NCBI GenBank assembly: GCA_014239155.1
Contig: JAAZZQ010000076.1
Coordinates: 1-64,000 of the forward strand
Length of the DNA: 64,000 nucleotides
Reading direction: 5' to 3'
Source of the DNA: Lachnospiraceae bacterium
GTDB lineage: Bacteria; Bacillota; Clostridia; Lachnospirales; Lachnospiraceae
This document shows, one piece after another, positions 26,535 to 35,866 of this stretch. The notes below the pieces were generated by a model that searched no databases, was not told the origin of the DNA, and saw nothing but the letters and a program-made list of their open reading frames with translations. Numbering within the stretch: position 1 is the first letter of the stretch; the number at the start of each line of letters is the position of its first letter. A program made the translations under genes and the position numbers.

Positions 26535-27359
26535 TCGCATTAATTCAAGCCGTTCGTGCAGATGTTGAATAGTCTTGAGCTGCAGAGGGTCTGTAATCAA
26601 ATGTCCGGAGGTATAATATCTGACACAGATGTCATTTTTTAGCGTTTCCCAATTATTGTTTTCCTTTTGGTCTGTTTCTGTCTGGGATAAGGTCAGTAAT
26701 CCCTTAGAACTAAGCACACGCATAAGTTGACGCACAGTACCAAGACTCCCGTCAATAATATGGACGTATGGTGGCATTAATGTCTGAAAGGTATCTTTAA
26801 AATAATTAAAATGAGTGCAGCCAAGTACCAACTCCCCATACTGTTCTAATGTGTAGCTGCTGAACTGTTCTTGCAGGTACCTGGTTACCTGATCGGACAC
26901 AAATTCTCCACACTCAGCAAACTCTACAAGTCTGGGCAGTTCCACCAAATCAACAAGGTGCGCATCATCCACACGCTCCACAAGTTTTTTCAGTTTTTTT
27001 TCGTGGACTGTCAGCGGAGTTGCAACTACCATCACACGTTTTCCAGCGCTTTCTTCCACGGCTGGTTTGACGGCTGGCTCTATCCCTATAATTGGAAGGA
27101 AGGTGTAGCGCTCTCGCATCAACTCTGCTGCCACTGCGGTTGCTGTATTGCATGCAATTACTACTGCTTTGCAGTCGTGGGATATCATAAATTGTATCAC
27201 GTCGTCCACATAAGAGATAACCTGTTCTCTGCTCTTTGTTCCATATGGAACATGGTCCGTGTCAGCATAAAATAAAAAATTCTCCTGAGGCATCAATATC
27301 ATCGCCTGATGGAGAAGCGTTAAGCCTCCTATGCCCGAATCAAAAATACCAACTTTCAT
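26526..27359 (-). CDS. murI: Glutamate racemase
   Basis: MurI converts L-glutamate to D-glutamate for peptidoglycan. The start KVGIFDSGIGGLTLL contains the conserved Asp7. The catalytic cysteines are in VIACNTATAV (Cys70) and LVLGCTHFNYF, and YADTDHVPYG is also diagnostic. Length (277 aa) is normal. GGGGGA precedes ATG 27359. It is monocistronic in this window, facing the ABC operon. Confidence 0.95.
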   Translation of the reverse strand: MKVGIFDSGIGGLTLLHQAMILMPQENFLFYADTDHVPYGTKSREQVISYVDDVIQFMISHDCKAVVIACNTATAVAAELMRERYTFLPIIGIEPAVKPAVEESAGKRVMVVATPLTVHEKKLKKLVERVDDAHLVDLVELPRLVEFAECGEFVSDQVTRYLQEQFSSYTLEQYGELVLGCTHFNYFKDTFQTLMPPYVHIIDGSLGTVRQLMRVLSSKGLLTLSQTETDQKENNNWETLKNDICVRYYTSGHLITDPLQLKTIQHLHERLELMRKI

Positions 27360-27431
27360 ATAAAATCCCCCTGCTATTTGTCACGCTCTTTCATATATTT
27401 TCTGATACAAATATGTAATAATGCATAGAAA

Positions 27432-27460
27432 GACCCGCAAATCCTTGTAGATCTGCGGGC
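27432..27460. other. Hairpin upstream of murI
   Basis: GACCCGCA (27432-27439) pairs with TGCGGG (27454-27459). It has no strong T-run on either strand. A smaller hairpin, GCGAGT-CAA-ACTCGC, follows at about 27479-27493. They may belong to the murI leader, but the function is not clear. Confidence 0.35.
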
Positions 27461-27551
27461 GTTATTGAGAGAGCGAATAGCGAGTCAAACTCGCATACGA
27501 TGTAAGCAAATTTATTTTAAGTATAATCTTTTTTGTAACGATATACGTACA

Positions 27552-27614
27552 TAAAAAATTTTCTAAAAATAAAAGCTTATAATTGCGGTAATTTCTTGCA
27601 ATTACAGGCTTTTA
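27552..27614 (-). terminator. Terminator of tRNA-Gly(GCC)
   Basis: On the minus strand AAAAGCCTGTAATTGC pairs with GCAATTATAAGCTTTT, followed by ATTTTTAGAAAATTTTTT. It begins a few bases after the tRNA 3' end, as expected for a tRNA transcript. Confidence 0.75.
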
Positions 27615-27618
27615 TAAG

Positions 27619-27691
27619 AGCGATAGACGGGGCTCGAACCCGCGGTCTCGACCTTGGCAAGGTCGCGCGTTACCAACTACGCCACTATCGC
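27619..27691 (-). tRNA. tRNA-Gly (anticodon GCC)
   Basis: A 73-base cloverleaf on the minus strand has acceptor GCGATAG/CTATCGC, D-arm TAGTTGGTA, anticodon stem CGACC/GGTCG with loop TTGCCAA, and T-arm GGGTTCGAGCCCC. Discriminator T; no encoded CCA. Confidence 0.95.
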
Positions 27692-27814
27692 GAATATAGT
27701 CATCTTCCGTATCAGACCTTTTATATATTACATCAAGTAAAATGTTTTGTCAAGAGTTTTTTTAAATTTAAAAATTATTCTTTTATTTTCCTATTTCGTG
27801 CTACATTTGCCTAA

Positions 27815-28730
27815 TGGTTCGTGTGATTCCTAACTACCTTACAATGTGCGCATTTCAGATAGTAATACGCAATATCGCCTACCTTTTTCCATTTTGGTTT
27901 AACTTATTGATTATCCTGTGGCACTTATCGCATTTTATTATTGACTTGCCTTTTTCCTTATTCCTAACATAAATTATCCTCGCTTTCCTTGTATGGGATG
28001 CTATCGCACCCCATACAGTTATTCAGTAATCAGTTTGCGGCTTACCTCATAAAAAGCGGAGCAAAAGCCAATACTATCGTTGACGAAGGAGCGGAGGTTA
28101 GACAAGCTAAGAGCGGATGCATCCGAAGAGGACTTCTTGTAAATCAATCTTTAAATCAGCTATTCTTGTGCCGTCATAATCTGCTGTGTAATCCGTGACT
28201 ATTGCCCTGTCTGTTATTATGGTTTCCCGGTCTTAACCTTTACCCTTACCAGTCCCTTTTTCGTCTTTATCTGCTGCCATACCTTGCTATCCTCTGCCCC
28301 CCTGTTAACGCTGTGTCATTGTTCGGGATATGCTCTATTACACCATCTAACAGGCGTAATCCCGCCAACCATTCCCATACATTGCCGTTAAGGTCTGATA
28401 CGCCGTATATTGTGTTGTCGTGATTCTATGTTGTCGGTCCGCTTCCTGTTTTGGAGCGTCTGTATCCGCAACCGTTACAATCTGCCTTTTCCTGTAATTC
28501 TCCAGCTGTAAAATCCATGCCTACACCGTCCTTTGTGTCACGTCTACCCGGTAGGGTATGCATCTACGCTTAACTCATTGTATATAGTTGATCTGTGGAA
28601 TCCGATTGTATCAGCAATCACAACTACCCTTGCTCCCTGTTCTGCCTTTTTTCAATTTTCTTGCGGTCCTCATAGTTCAACCGTCTATTGCCTTTTCTCA
28701 TGTTCTTTACCTATCATACCGTTCAAAAAT
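27815..28730 (-). pseudogene. Prophage/mobile-element remnant between tRNA genes
   Basis: Three decayed genes can be read on the minus strand. Near 28705-28560, MRKGNRRLNYEDRKKIEKRQ followed after a frameshift by VVVIADTIGFHRSTIYNEL is an IS30-like or phage helix-turn-helix. Near 28530-28090, ELQEKADCNGCGYRRSKTG, then a stop, then TIYGVSDLNGNVWEWLAGLR is a phage protein of the formylglycine/C-type-lectin fold. Near 27945-27815, KCDKCHRIINKLNQNGK then VGDIAYYYLKCAHCKVVR is a small Com-like zinc-ribbon protein. Each has stops or frameshifts. The position between tRNA-Gly genes fits integration at a tRNA. Confidence 0.65.
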
Positions 28731-28776
28731 AAAAAGGGAATGTGCCAAAAGTCCGCAAACTTTTGACACATTCCCT
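28725..28776 (-). terminator. Terminator of the tRNA-Phe/tRNA-Gly(TCC) transcript
   Basis: On the minus strand AAGGGAATGTG-TCAAAAGT pairs with ACTTTTG-GCACATTCCCTT, followed directly by TTTTATTTTTGAA. It is one of the strongest hairpins in the window and lies about 100 bases after the last tRNA. Confidence 0.8.
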
Positions 28777-28873
28777 TACAAAATTGTATAAAAAAAGAAA
28801 TGCGATAAAATTTTAATAACTCTTGTCGTATTTCATATTACAATGTAGCAATTTAAAAATTATTCTCATATAG

Positions 28874-28944
28874 AGCGGGTGATGGGAATCGAACCCACGT
28901 ATCCAGCTTGGAAGGCTGGTGTTCTACCATTGAACTACACCCGC
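28874..28944 (-). tRNA. tRNA-Gly (anticodon TCC)
   Basis: A minus-strand cloverleaf of 71 bases has acceptor GCGGGTG/CACCCGC, anticodon stem CCAGC/GCTGG with loop CTTCCAA, and T-arm GTGGGTTCGATTCCCAT. It lies 4 bases from tRNA-Phe, so the two are cotranscribed. Confidence 0.95.
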
Positions 28945-28948
28945 ACAA

Positions 28949-29021
<73 letters not shown>

Positions 29022-29253
29022 ATTTAACGAATTTTAGTATACACTACCGACATATGGTTGTCAATATATTTTTTAAATTTCCAGTAGTACAAAAAAAGAT
29101 AGGTGACTGTTTGTATCTCTGCAAAAAGAGTGAACGTCATGTACTAAAATGTTTGTTTTTAATTTTTTGTGTGTAAAATAGTTGTTGTTTACGTCAACAA
29201 TATCTAAATTTTTGCGAAAAACAAATAAGCGTGAAAAGTAATAAAAGATACGC

Positions 29254-29282
29254 TGGAAAATTCAAATAATCCATGCTATAAT
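29254..29282 (+). promoter_or_regulatory. Promoter of the AraC-type regulator with structured leader
   Basis: TGGAAA (29254-29259), 17 bases, TATAAT (29277-29282) with an extended -10 (TGC). The leader of about 100 bases contains TACAATGC and its complement GCATTGTA separated by about 33 bases, just before the GAGGA ribosome-binding site. Confidence 0.6.
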
Positions 29283-29388
29283 AGCAAAAATAACAAATTA
29301 ATATGATGCAGCACCGAGATAATTGCGGGCTACAATGCTGTTTTACGGTGAGAGTAAAAGCACTTGCATTGTAACTGAGGATTGAGAT

Positions 29389-30300
29389 ATGTACAACCTG
29401 TTTGAACCGGGAGATCTGTTAAATTCTCCCTATGAGGCACTCCTTTTTGATACGGAAAAACATTGTTTTCCAGTGCGCTCACACTGGCATCATTATATGG
29501 AGATTATTCTGATGTTGGAAGGAACTGCAGTCGTTGAAAGCGATGAGAAAAAGTATCTTTTACATCCGGGTGATATGGCTGCCCTGCCGCCTAAAAGCAT
29601 CCATGCAATTTGTCATGAAGCGGGAAGGGAAGAACATTTAATTTACTATGTAATTAAATTTGATTTAAATCGTTTTCGGGAAAATATTGGGTATGTGCCG
29701 CAGCTTAAAAGTGCAGTGTTGCAGGCGATGGAAGATCCAGAAGTCTCTTTCTTTTTTTCCGCAAAAGAGCTTGTAGGATTTCCGGTTATGGAGTTTATTA
29801 GTGGTTGTGTGAAAGAAGCACAATCCATGCATTATGGTTATTATATGATTATGTATTCTTACCTCAACTGCATCCTTGTCAATATGCTCCGTATCTGGCG
29901 CAGGCGTGGATTTACGCCCTCATATAAGGTTTCGGCTCCTTCCGGCAGCTCTATAGAGACAATTACAGAATATATTGACGCACATTCCGATCAGCCGCTA
30001 AAGGTAGAACAGCTTGCTATTCGTTGTAATATGAGCTACTCCTTTTTTGCCAAACAATTCCGTCAAATTTATGGTCGTTCTTGTAAGGAATACATTGAAT
30101 ATATTCGTGTTATCAAGACAGAGGATATGTTGCTTTATACAGATTATGACATGACGTATATCAGTCAGGCCGCGGGGTTTGCTGACTGTAGTCATATGAT
30201 TAAGACTTTTCGGAAATACAAGAATATTACGCCAAAGCAGTTTCGGATACAAAATACAAAAAATTACCGCAGACCACAGCATATTGATAAAGTAATTTAG
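29389..30300 (+). CDS. AraC-family regulator with N-terminal cupin domain
   Basis: This 303-residue transcription factor senses a ligand through an N-terminal cupin (PVRSHWHHYMEIILMLEGTA; LLHPGDMAALPPKSIH). It binds DNA through the C-terminal double helix-turn-helix (LAIRCNMSYSFFAKQFRQIY; ISQAAGFADCSHMIKTFRKY, then ITPKQFR). The domain order is that of sugar-responsive AraC activators such as RhaS. It converges on the xylulokinase gene, so a role in pentose metabolism is plausible but unproven. GAGGA precedes ATG 29389. Confidence 0.9.
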   Translation: MYNLFEPGDLLNSPYEALLFDTEKHCFPVRSHWHHYMEIILMLEGTAVVESDEKKYLLHPGDMAALPPKSIHAICHEAGREEHLIYYVIKFDLNRFRENIGYVPQLKSAVLQAMEDPEVSFFFSAKELVGFPVMEFISGCVKEAQSMHYGYYMIMYSYLNCILVNMLRIWRRRGFTPSYKVSAPSGSSIETITEYIDAHSDQPLKVEQLAIRCNMSYSFFAKQFRQIYGRSCKEYIEYIRVIKTEDMLLYTDYDMTYISQAAGFADCSHMIKTFRKYKNITPKQFRIQNTKNYRRPQHIDKVI

Positions 30301-30402
30301 TTGTTTCTTTCTTATTTGAGTTCACAAGTCTATATAAAGACTTCTGCGGGCAATGAGCCAAGCGACTGCGAAGCAGATAGGAGAATGCCGCAAGGGTCTA
30401 AT

Positions 30403-30425
30403 CCCCCGCAGCAAAGCTGCGGGGG
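30403..30425. terminator. GC-rich hairpin between araC-type gene and xylB
   Basis: A perfect 10-bp stem, CCCCCGCAGC-AAA-GCTGCGGGGG, lies between convergent genes. Neither strand has a real T-run. By position it could serve as a shared terminator or a block to read-through. Confidence 0.5.
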
Positions 30426-30432
30426 GTGTTGA

Positions 30433-31908
30433 CTATGATATCTTGGGAAAGAGTTCTTTCACAGTGGGATAAATTTGAGCAAATTTGTGGTAGCGTTCTT
30501 CATAGCGCCCGGCAAGTTCTTGGTCAGGTTCCACGCTGTCAACCACTTTGACAAGTTTTGCGGCGGCATCCTCCACAGAAGCGTATTCACCACATCCAAC
30601 TGCTGCGAGGATTGCACCGCCATAGCCGGGACCTTCTTCGCTTTCAATAAGGTCAAGGCGAATATTTAACACATTTGCAAAAATCTTTTTCCAAAGTGGA
30701 CTCTTGGCACCGCCACCGCAGATTTTGGAAGCCTCAATGTGAATGCCAAGACTTTTCGCCACCTCAAAAGAGTCACGAATAGCAAATGCTACACCTTCAA
30801 GCACTGCCTGATACAAGTCTGCGCGCGTGGTATCCATTGTCATGCCAATAAAAGTGCCGCGGGCATTAGCATCATTGTGTGGGGAGCGCTCTCCCATTAG
30901 ATAAGGCAGAAAATAAACATGATTGTTTCCAAGTTTGTCGTCTGTAATGGCAGCCTGTTCCTCTGCAAATTTAGTGGTCTGTAAAATATCTTCCATCCAC
31001 CATTTATTGCAGGAAGCGGCGCTGAGCATACAGCCCATCAAATGATATTTTCCATCTGCATGTGCAAAGGAATGAAGGGCATTGTTTCGATCAACGCCAA
31101 AATTTTTGCTGGAGATAAAAATTGTTCCGCTTGTGCCAAGTGAAATATTACACATGCCATCTCCCACTGTGCCCGTTCCAACTGCTGCTGCCGCATTGTC
31201 TCCGGCGCCTGCTGCCACTTTCACTTGTTCAGAAAGCTCTAATTCCGCCGCAACCTCTGGCTTTAAGGTGCCTACAATTTCATAGCTCTCATAGATTTTT
31301 GCAAGCTGGGAGGCATGTACGCCACAGATGCCCATCATTTCTTGTGACCAGCACTTGTGTTCAACATCAAACAGTAACATACCGGACGCATCAGAGACAT
31401 CTGTGCAGAAGCTTCCTGTAAGTTTGTAGGCTATGTAATCTTTAGGAAGCATAATTTTGTTAATTCTGGCAAAATTTTCAGGTTCTTTGTTTTTTACCCA
31501 AAGGATTTTGGGGGCAGTAAAACCTGTAAAGGCAATATTTGCCGTATATTTTGACAAATTTTCTTTTCCAATTTCTTGATTTAGATAATCTGTCTCCTCC
31601 TGTGTTCTGCCGTCATTCCATAGAATTGCCGGACGAATCACATTGTCATCTGCGTCCAAAATAACAAGACCATGCATCTGCCCTCCAAAACTGATGCCTG
31701 CAACCTGTGATTTATCACAGTCCTTTGTCAGTTCTTTTAGCCCTTCTTTTACTGCACTCCACCAATCCTCTGGCTTCTGTTCACTCCACCCCGGATTTGG
31801 GAAATACAAAGGGTATTCCTTTGATACAATATTTGTAATTTGTCCAGTCCCTTCCATCAATAGAAGCTTTACTGCCGAGGTTCCAAGGTCAATACCAACA
31901 TAATACAT
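30433..31908 (-). CDS. xylB: Xylulokinase
   Basis: This FGGY-family kinase phosphorylates D-xylulose to xylulose 5-phosphate for the pentose phosphate pathway. The N-terminal phosphate-binding YYVGIDLGTSAVKLLLME is followed by ISFGGQMHGLVIL, PAILWNDGRTQEE and the C-terminal ATP-site KICGGGAKSPLWKKI. Length (491 aa) is typical. I chose ATG 31908 because AAAGGCGG stands upstream; the frame extends further to 31962 without a site. A palindromic GTGCCCGAGCAC lies just upstream (about 31952-31963) and could be a repressor or CcpA-like site. Confidence 0.92.
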   Translation of the reverse strand: MYYVGIDLGTSAVKLLLMEGTGQITNIVSKEYPLYFPNPGWSEQKPEDWWSAVKEGLKELTKDCDKSQVAGISFGGQMHGLVILDADDNVIRPAILWNDGRTQEETDYLNQEIGKENLSKYTANIAFTGFTAPKILWVKNKEPENFARINKIMLPKDYIAYKLTGSFCTDVSDASGMLLFDVEHKCWSQEMMGICGVHASQLAKIYESYEIVGTLKPEVAAELELSEQVKVAAGAGDNAAAAVGTGTVGDGMCNISLGTSGTIFISSKNFGVDRNNALHSFAHADGKYHLMGCMLSAASCNKWWMEDILQTTKFAEEQAAITDDKLGNNHVYFLPYLMGERSPHNDANARGTFIGMTMDTTRADLYQAVLEGVAFAIRDSFEVAKSLGIHIEASKICGGGAKSPLWKKIFANVLNIRLDLIESEEGPGYGGAILAAVGCGEYASVEDAAAKLVKVVDSVEPDQELAGRYEERYHKFAQIYPTVKELFPKIS

Positions 31909-32054
31909 AATAATCGCCGCCTTTCTTTTGCGTATACAATTGTTTCTAGCGTGCCCGAGCACACTAAAGGTTATGAGTTAAGTATATCGTTTTTTTTGCC
32001 ATTTTACAAGTAACAAAACAAGATATATTTTTAAAAGATTAATTTTTTATGAGG

Positions 32055-32083
32055 TTACATTTTTCTAACAAATAGTGTACAAT
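32055..32083 (+). promoter_or_regulatory. Promoter of the dacF-like gene
   Basis: TTACAT (32055-32060), 17 bases, TACAAT (32078-32083). The chosen start codon is 43 bases downstream. Confidence 0.6.
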
Positions 32084-32125
32084 CTAATATAGAAATATGC
32101 AACTGATATTGTGAAGGGAATGTTC

Positions 32126-33727
32126 ATGAAAAGAATAAGACAGTTTTTATATAGATTGGCAATAAACACAATGCTTGTTGTGACGCTTTTTTCTAGTGTT
32201 GCGTTTACAGATAGTATACTTCCGGGGTCTGTAGTGTCATATGCGGAAGTGGATTATATGGAGGAGATGGAACAGCGCAAGTCGCTTCCCATTCAGTCAA
32301 ACACAATTGAAAACTGGCCTAAGGGACCAGCTATCGGTGCACAGTCTGCTATCTTGATGGAGATGAATACACATACAATTCTCTATGCTAAAAATATCCA
32401 TGAGAAGGGATATCCAGCCAGTACAACCAAAATTTTGACATGTCTTATTGCTATGCAAAACTGCACAATGGATGAGACAGTTACTTTTTCTCATGATGCT
32501 ATCTATGATGTTCCACTTGATGGGTCTCGGCTTGGCGGCGTGGACACAGGTGATACTATCACTATGGAGCAGGCACTTTACTGCGTGCTTGTCCAGTCAG
32601 CAAATGAAGTTGCGAGCGCTGTTGGAGAACATGTCGCAGAGAAACTTGGAAAAGAAAAAAGTGTGCAGGCATTCAGCAAAATCATGAATGAAAAGGTGAA
32701 AGCGCTCGGTGGTGTGGACAGCAATTTTGTAAATTGCAATGGGCTTTTTGATGAGAATCATTATACGAGTGCCTATGACCTTGCGCTGATTGGATGTGAG
32801 TTTTTTTCAAATGACTTGCTGTGCAAGATGTCTTCCACACCAAGTTATCATTTTCAGTTAAAGCCAGAAGATGAGGAAGATGTGTGGATTTCCTCTAAGA
32901 ATCAACTTTATAAGGGAAAACCGTATGCGTATCAGTATCTGCTAGGAAGTAAGACTGGATTTGTATCACAGTCGCGCCAGACTTTGGTATCTGCTGCAGA
33001 AAAGAATGGCATGAAGCTTGTATGTGTCATCTTTACGGAGGAAACTCCGTATCAATTTGAGGATACAGTGACGCTTTTCCAGTATGGATTTGAGAATTTT
33101 AAGCGGGTATCTATTCGGGATAATGAGACGAAATATAATATTGATACTATGGATTTCTTTGACACAGAAGAAGATCTTTTTGGGGACTCTACACCATTAA
33201 TTTCGATAGAGAATGACGCATATATCATACTTCCAAACACTGCGGAGTTTTCAGAGGCAGTACCCACACTGACCTATACAGAACAATCACCAGATTCAAA
33301 TGTCATCGCGTCGATTCATTACACTTATTCGGATATTCCTGTCGGCGACTGTAATCTAGTATTTTATAAATCTAGTGTTCCTACCTTTCATTTTAGTTCC
33401 GACAGCCCAGTCCATGAACCTGTACTGGAACCGGAAACTTTGGAAGGAGAGATGCTAGAATCTGTAAAAGCGTCTGATAAACCGCGAGAGACAACAAATA
33501 TTATTTATATTGATGTCAAAAAAGTTATCTTTGGAATTATTATTATAGCTGGATTAATTCTATTGATATTGTTTGTTATATCAATTTTAAAAAGTTATAG
33601 CTTTTCCCCGCGGGGACAAAGCAGCAGACGACTGCGCAGCCGCAGGCGGGAGGCGCGCGCAGCAAGGCGAGAAGCACGGAGAAATGCACGCTGGTACAGG
33701 CGTGTCAACAAAAAAGGAAGGCGTTAA
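32126..33727 (+). CDS. Secreted D-alanyl-D-alanine carboxypeptidase (DacF/PBP5-like) with basic tail
   Basis: This S11-family serine peptidase trims the terminal D-Ala of peptidoglycan stem peptides. A signal sequence (about residues 9-40) leads to the motifs STTK (99-102), SAN (158-160) and, near residue 280, SKTG. About 120 residues later a membrane helix (VIFGIIIIAGLILLILFVIS) is followed by a very basic end, RRLRSRRREARAARREAR. Most DacF-type proteins end in an amphipathic helix instead. ATG 32126 has AAGGGA upstream; GTG 32111 would start five codons earlier. The last codons form one arm of a terminator. Confidence 0.88.
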   Translation: MKRIRQFLYRLAINTMLVVTLFSSVAFTDSILPGSVVSYAEVDYMEEMEQRKSLPIQSNTIENWPKGPAIGAQSAILMEMNTHTILYAKNIHEKGYPASTTKILTCLIAMQNCTMDETVTFSHDAIYDVPLDGSRLGGVDTGDTITMEQALYCVLVQSANEVASAVGEHVAEKLGKEKSVQAFSKIMNEKVKALGGVDSNFVNCNGLFDENHYTSAYDLALIGCEFFSNDLLCKMSSTPSYHFQLKPEDEEDVWISSKNQLYKGKPYAYQYLLGSKTGFVSQSRQTLVSAAEKNGMKLVCVIFTEETPYQFEDTVTLFQYGFENFKRVSIRDNETKYNIDTMDFFDTEEDLFGDSTPLISIENDAYIILPNTAEFSEAVPTLTYTEQSPDSNVIASIHYTYSDIPVGDCNLVFYKSSVPTFHFSSDSPVHEPVLEPETLEGEMLESVKASDKPRETTNIIYIDVKKVIFGIIIIAGLILLILFVISILKSYSFSPRGQSSRRLRSRRREARAARREARRNARWYRRVNKKGRR

Positions 33728-33745
33728 AGTAGGTCTTCCTTTTTG
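33710..33745. terminator. Terminator formed from the overlapping 3' ends of two genes
   Basis: AAAAAAGGAAG pairs with CTTCCTTTTT, with a loop that holds both stop codons (33724-33727). The dacF-like and exonuclease genes overlap by 4 bases here, so both arms are coding sequence, and the T-run works in both directions. Confidence 0.7.
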
Positions 33746-34689
33746 CTGTGCCGTCGTTCTTTTCTGTTGCTGCGTACCTGATTTTTCTTGTCAAGAATAT
33801 CTTGCACGATTTCAGGTCCTGCCTGTTTCATGGTTTTTACCACATAAATCTGATTGTTCTCTGACTTGCGCAGGCGAATTTTTTCTTTAATCGTGCCGTG
33901 GCGGGCACAACTGACAATCGTGTAGTAATGTTTTCCATTGTTGGTGAACCAAGGAATTTTTTTCTTGGTCTTTGCGCCGCAGAGAAAGCACTTGGTTGAG
34001 AGCACTTTCCGGTCTGCCATAGCAGTAGGTTTGTCTGGAAATTCTCTTGAGATATACTTTGCGTAGTCCTCAAAACAAATCCAGATCTCTTCCGATTTGC
34101 TTTGGGGCAGACGATATGTGTCAAAGGAATAGTTGTCAAAGACCTTTTGGTTTTTGATTTCCCGCATAATTTTTGCTGTGTAATAGGCGTCTGTATCCGC
34201 CCTGTGAAATGCAACGTCTTTATCCATTCCAAGAAAGTCAACAGCATATTGCAATGTGCGCCTTGATTTTTTATCTTCAAATGCAATGCTAAAAAGCTTC
34301 TGAACATCATAGTACTTTAACGGTTTATAGGATATGGGTGCCATGTGGTAATAATCCATATTTCTCTGTAATTCTGGGAGGTCAAGATTTCCCCATGTAC
34401 AAAAAATACAATTGCTGCCGCACCATTGAATAAAATCCGCAGCGACTTCTGGAAAAGAGCGGCAGTTTGCAAGTTGTTTCATATTTAGATGAATGAGTTC
34501 TCCTGTCACCTGATTCATAGTGTGGAATACCTGAGGGCGAATTAACTCATGAAACGTTGCAATCTGCTCCCGCCTTTCATTTAATTTTACTGCGCCAATT
34601 TCAATAATTTCAAAAAGCAGGCTGTTTTCCTGTCTTGTTTGTATATCCGCAGCCTGATTCCACTCCAAATCAAATACAATATAGTTCAC
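33724..34689 (-). CDS. DnaQ-like DEDDh 3'-5' exonuclease
   Basis: The nuclease domain fills about residues 1-190. YIVFDLEWNQ gives the first Asp and Glu, CTWGNLDLPELQRN the second Asp, and AFHRADTDAYYTAKI the final His and Asp. The remaining about 130 residues include a CFLCGAKTKKK zinc-like pair and a basic tail. Such proteins resemble KapD/ERI1-type exonucleases on RNA or DNA ends. The GTG start (34689) follows GGGAG. It is the last gene of the dus-LRR-reductase group, with an 86-base gap, so co-transcription is likely but not certain. Confidence 0.85.
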   Translation of the reverse strand: MNYIVFDLEWNQAADIQTRQENSLLFEIIEIGAVKLNERREQIATFHELIRPQVFHTMNQVTGELIHLNMKQLANCRSFPEVAADFIQWCGSNCIFCTWGNLDLPELQRNMDYYHMAPISYKPLKYYDVQKLFSIAFEDKKSRRTLQYAVDFLGMDKDVAFHRADTDAYYTAKIMREIKNQKVFDNYSFDTYRLPQSKSEEIWICFEDYAKYISREFPDKPTAMADRKVLSTKCFLCGAKTKKKIPWFTNNGKHYYTIVSCARHGTIKEKIRLRKSENNQIYVVKTMKQAGPEIVQDILDKKNQVRSNRKERRHSKKEDLL

Positions 34690-34775
34690 TTGTTTTTGCT
34701 CCCTGTTTTGAATCTTTTGCTAACAGTTCAGACAAGCTGACCTGTTCCATCTTTTGAGACAATTGTATGCAATTT

Positions 34776-35837
34776 CTATTGGTCTGTCAACTGTTCTACT
34801 TCTTGCATTTTTTGGGGAATACGAATCCTTTGCGGACATGCGTCTATGCAAGGCATCTCAATGCACTCTCGGCAATGCTTTGCACTTTCCGTAATTCCAA
34901 TTGCCAGTTTTTTTAATGCCCAGTGGTCTTTTCCCAAATAAAAATAGTGATATTGGCGAAAAAGTGTATGAATTTCTGTTCCATAAGGGCAAACGCACCG
35001 CTGACATCTGTCACAGGGAATTGGCGTGTATTCTTTTTCTAGCACGGACAATACTTCTGCAAAAGAAGGACTACGAAAATTTTGTGAATCAATGGTTCTG
35101 CCCATAGCAGCGTCAATTTGTTCTCTTGTGCCAAGTCCAATCAGTGCGCTAGAAATGGGATAGGTCAACACAAAGTCAATCAGTGTCTGCACAGAAAATT
35201 TTGCTGGAAGCAGTCCAGCCGCATATACTTTGTTGACAAGAAAGCCTTTTTTCTGAAAAAGCGGTTCTTGGCGAAGACGGTCTAACATACCGCGCTCCAA
35301 CAAATTTCCACTTCCCTGTAGAACATCCACACGGTCATCTTGCGCGCCTCGCAACAGAATGTCATAGTAGTGTGTTGCAATTCCTGCAAAGCGGATTTTT
35401 CCCTCCGCTTTTAATTCTGCAAGTGCGTCAAGCGCTCCGCCTTTTCCAAACACTTCATTCTCATGGTCTGCATCTACTTGATGAACAAAATATAAATCTG
35501 GGATTGTACCAAGATTCTTGCAGGAAGTTTCCACTGCCTGATACATTTCACCGCCGCTAAAAAAGCGTGCTTTGTCTGAGATAACAATGTGTTCTCTGCC
35601 AATCGCGGCAGCAAATTTACCAAGCTTGAGCTCTGCGTCTCCATATTCTGGCACAATTGCGGTATCATACAGATTGCAGCCCAATTGATATGCATATTCC
35701 ATCACTGCAAGGGCTTTTTTTTCACTCAAATTAAAGTAATTTGGCAAAACAGGAATATTTCCCTGCAAAATTGGAATTGTGCCAAAGCCAATCTCTGATA
35801 CAGAAAGTCCTGTGTTGCCTAACATTCGATAATTCAT
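34776..35837 (-). CDS. Aldo/keto reductase with C-terminal ferredoxin-like cluster region
   Basis: An NAD(P)H-dependent reductase of the aldo/keto type, with the opening NYRMLGNTGLSVSEIGFGT and YFVHQVDADHE. The C-terminal about 90 residues add cysteines CDRCQRCVCP and HCRECIEMPCIDACP, which should bind one or two iron-sulfur clusters; this subgroup is common in anaerobes. Its substrate is not known. ATG 35837 has AGGAGA upstream; the open frame runs to 35939 inside the LRR gene but without a site. The gap to the LRR stop codon is 29 bases. Confidence 0.87.
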   Translation of the reverse strand: MNYRMLGNTGLSVSEIGFGTIPILQGNIPVLPNYFNLSEKKALAVMEYAYQLGCNLYDTAIVPEYGDAELKLGKFAAAIGREHIVISDKARFFSGGEMYQAVETSCKNLGTIPDLYFVHQVDADHENEVFGKGGALDALAELKAEGKIRFAGIATHYYDILLRGAQDDRVDVLQGSGNLLERGMLDRLRQEPLFQKKGFLVNKVYAAGLLPAKFSVQTLIDFVLTYPISSALIGLGTREQIDAAMGRTIDSQNFRSPSFAEVLSVLEKEYTPIPCDRCQRCVCPYGTEIHTLFRQYHYFYLGKDHWALKKLAIGITESAKHCRECIEMPCIDACPQRIRIPQKMQEVEQLTDQ

Positions 35838-35866
35838 TTCATTTCTCCTATTTTTGGAGATAGGGT

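Noticed and set aside
28090-28530. The phage lectin-fold relic as the target of a diversity-generating retroelement
   Set aside because: No reverse transcriptase, template repeat or adenine-biased variable repeat was found, and the gene is broken.
30403-30425. GC-rich hairpin as the start of a repeat family
   Set aside because: I found no second copy in the window, and a hairpin between convergent genes is adequately explained as a terminator or transcription block.
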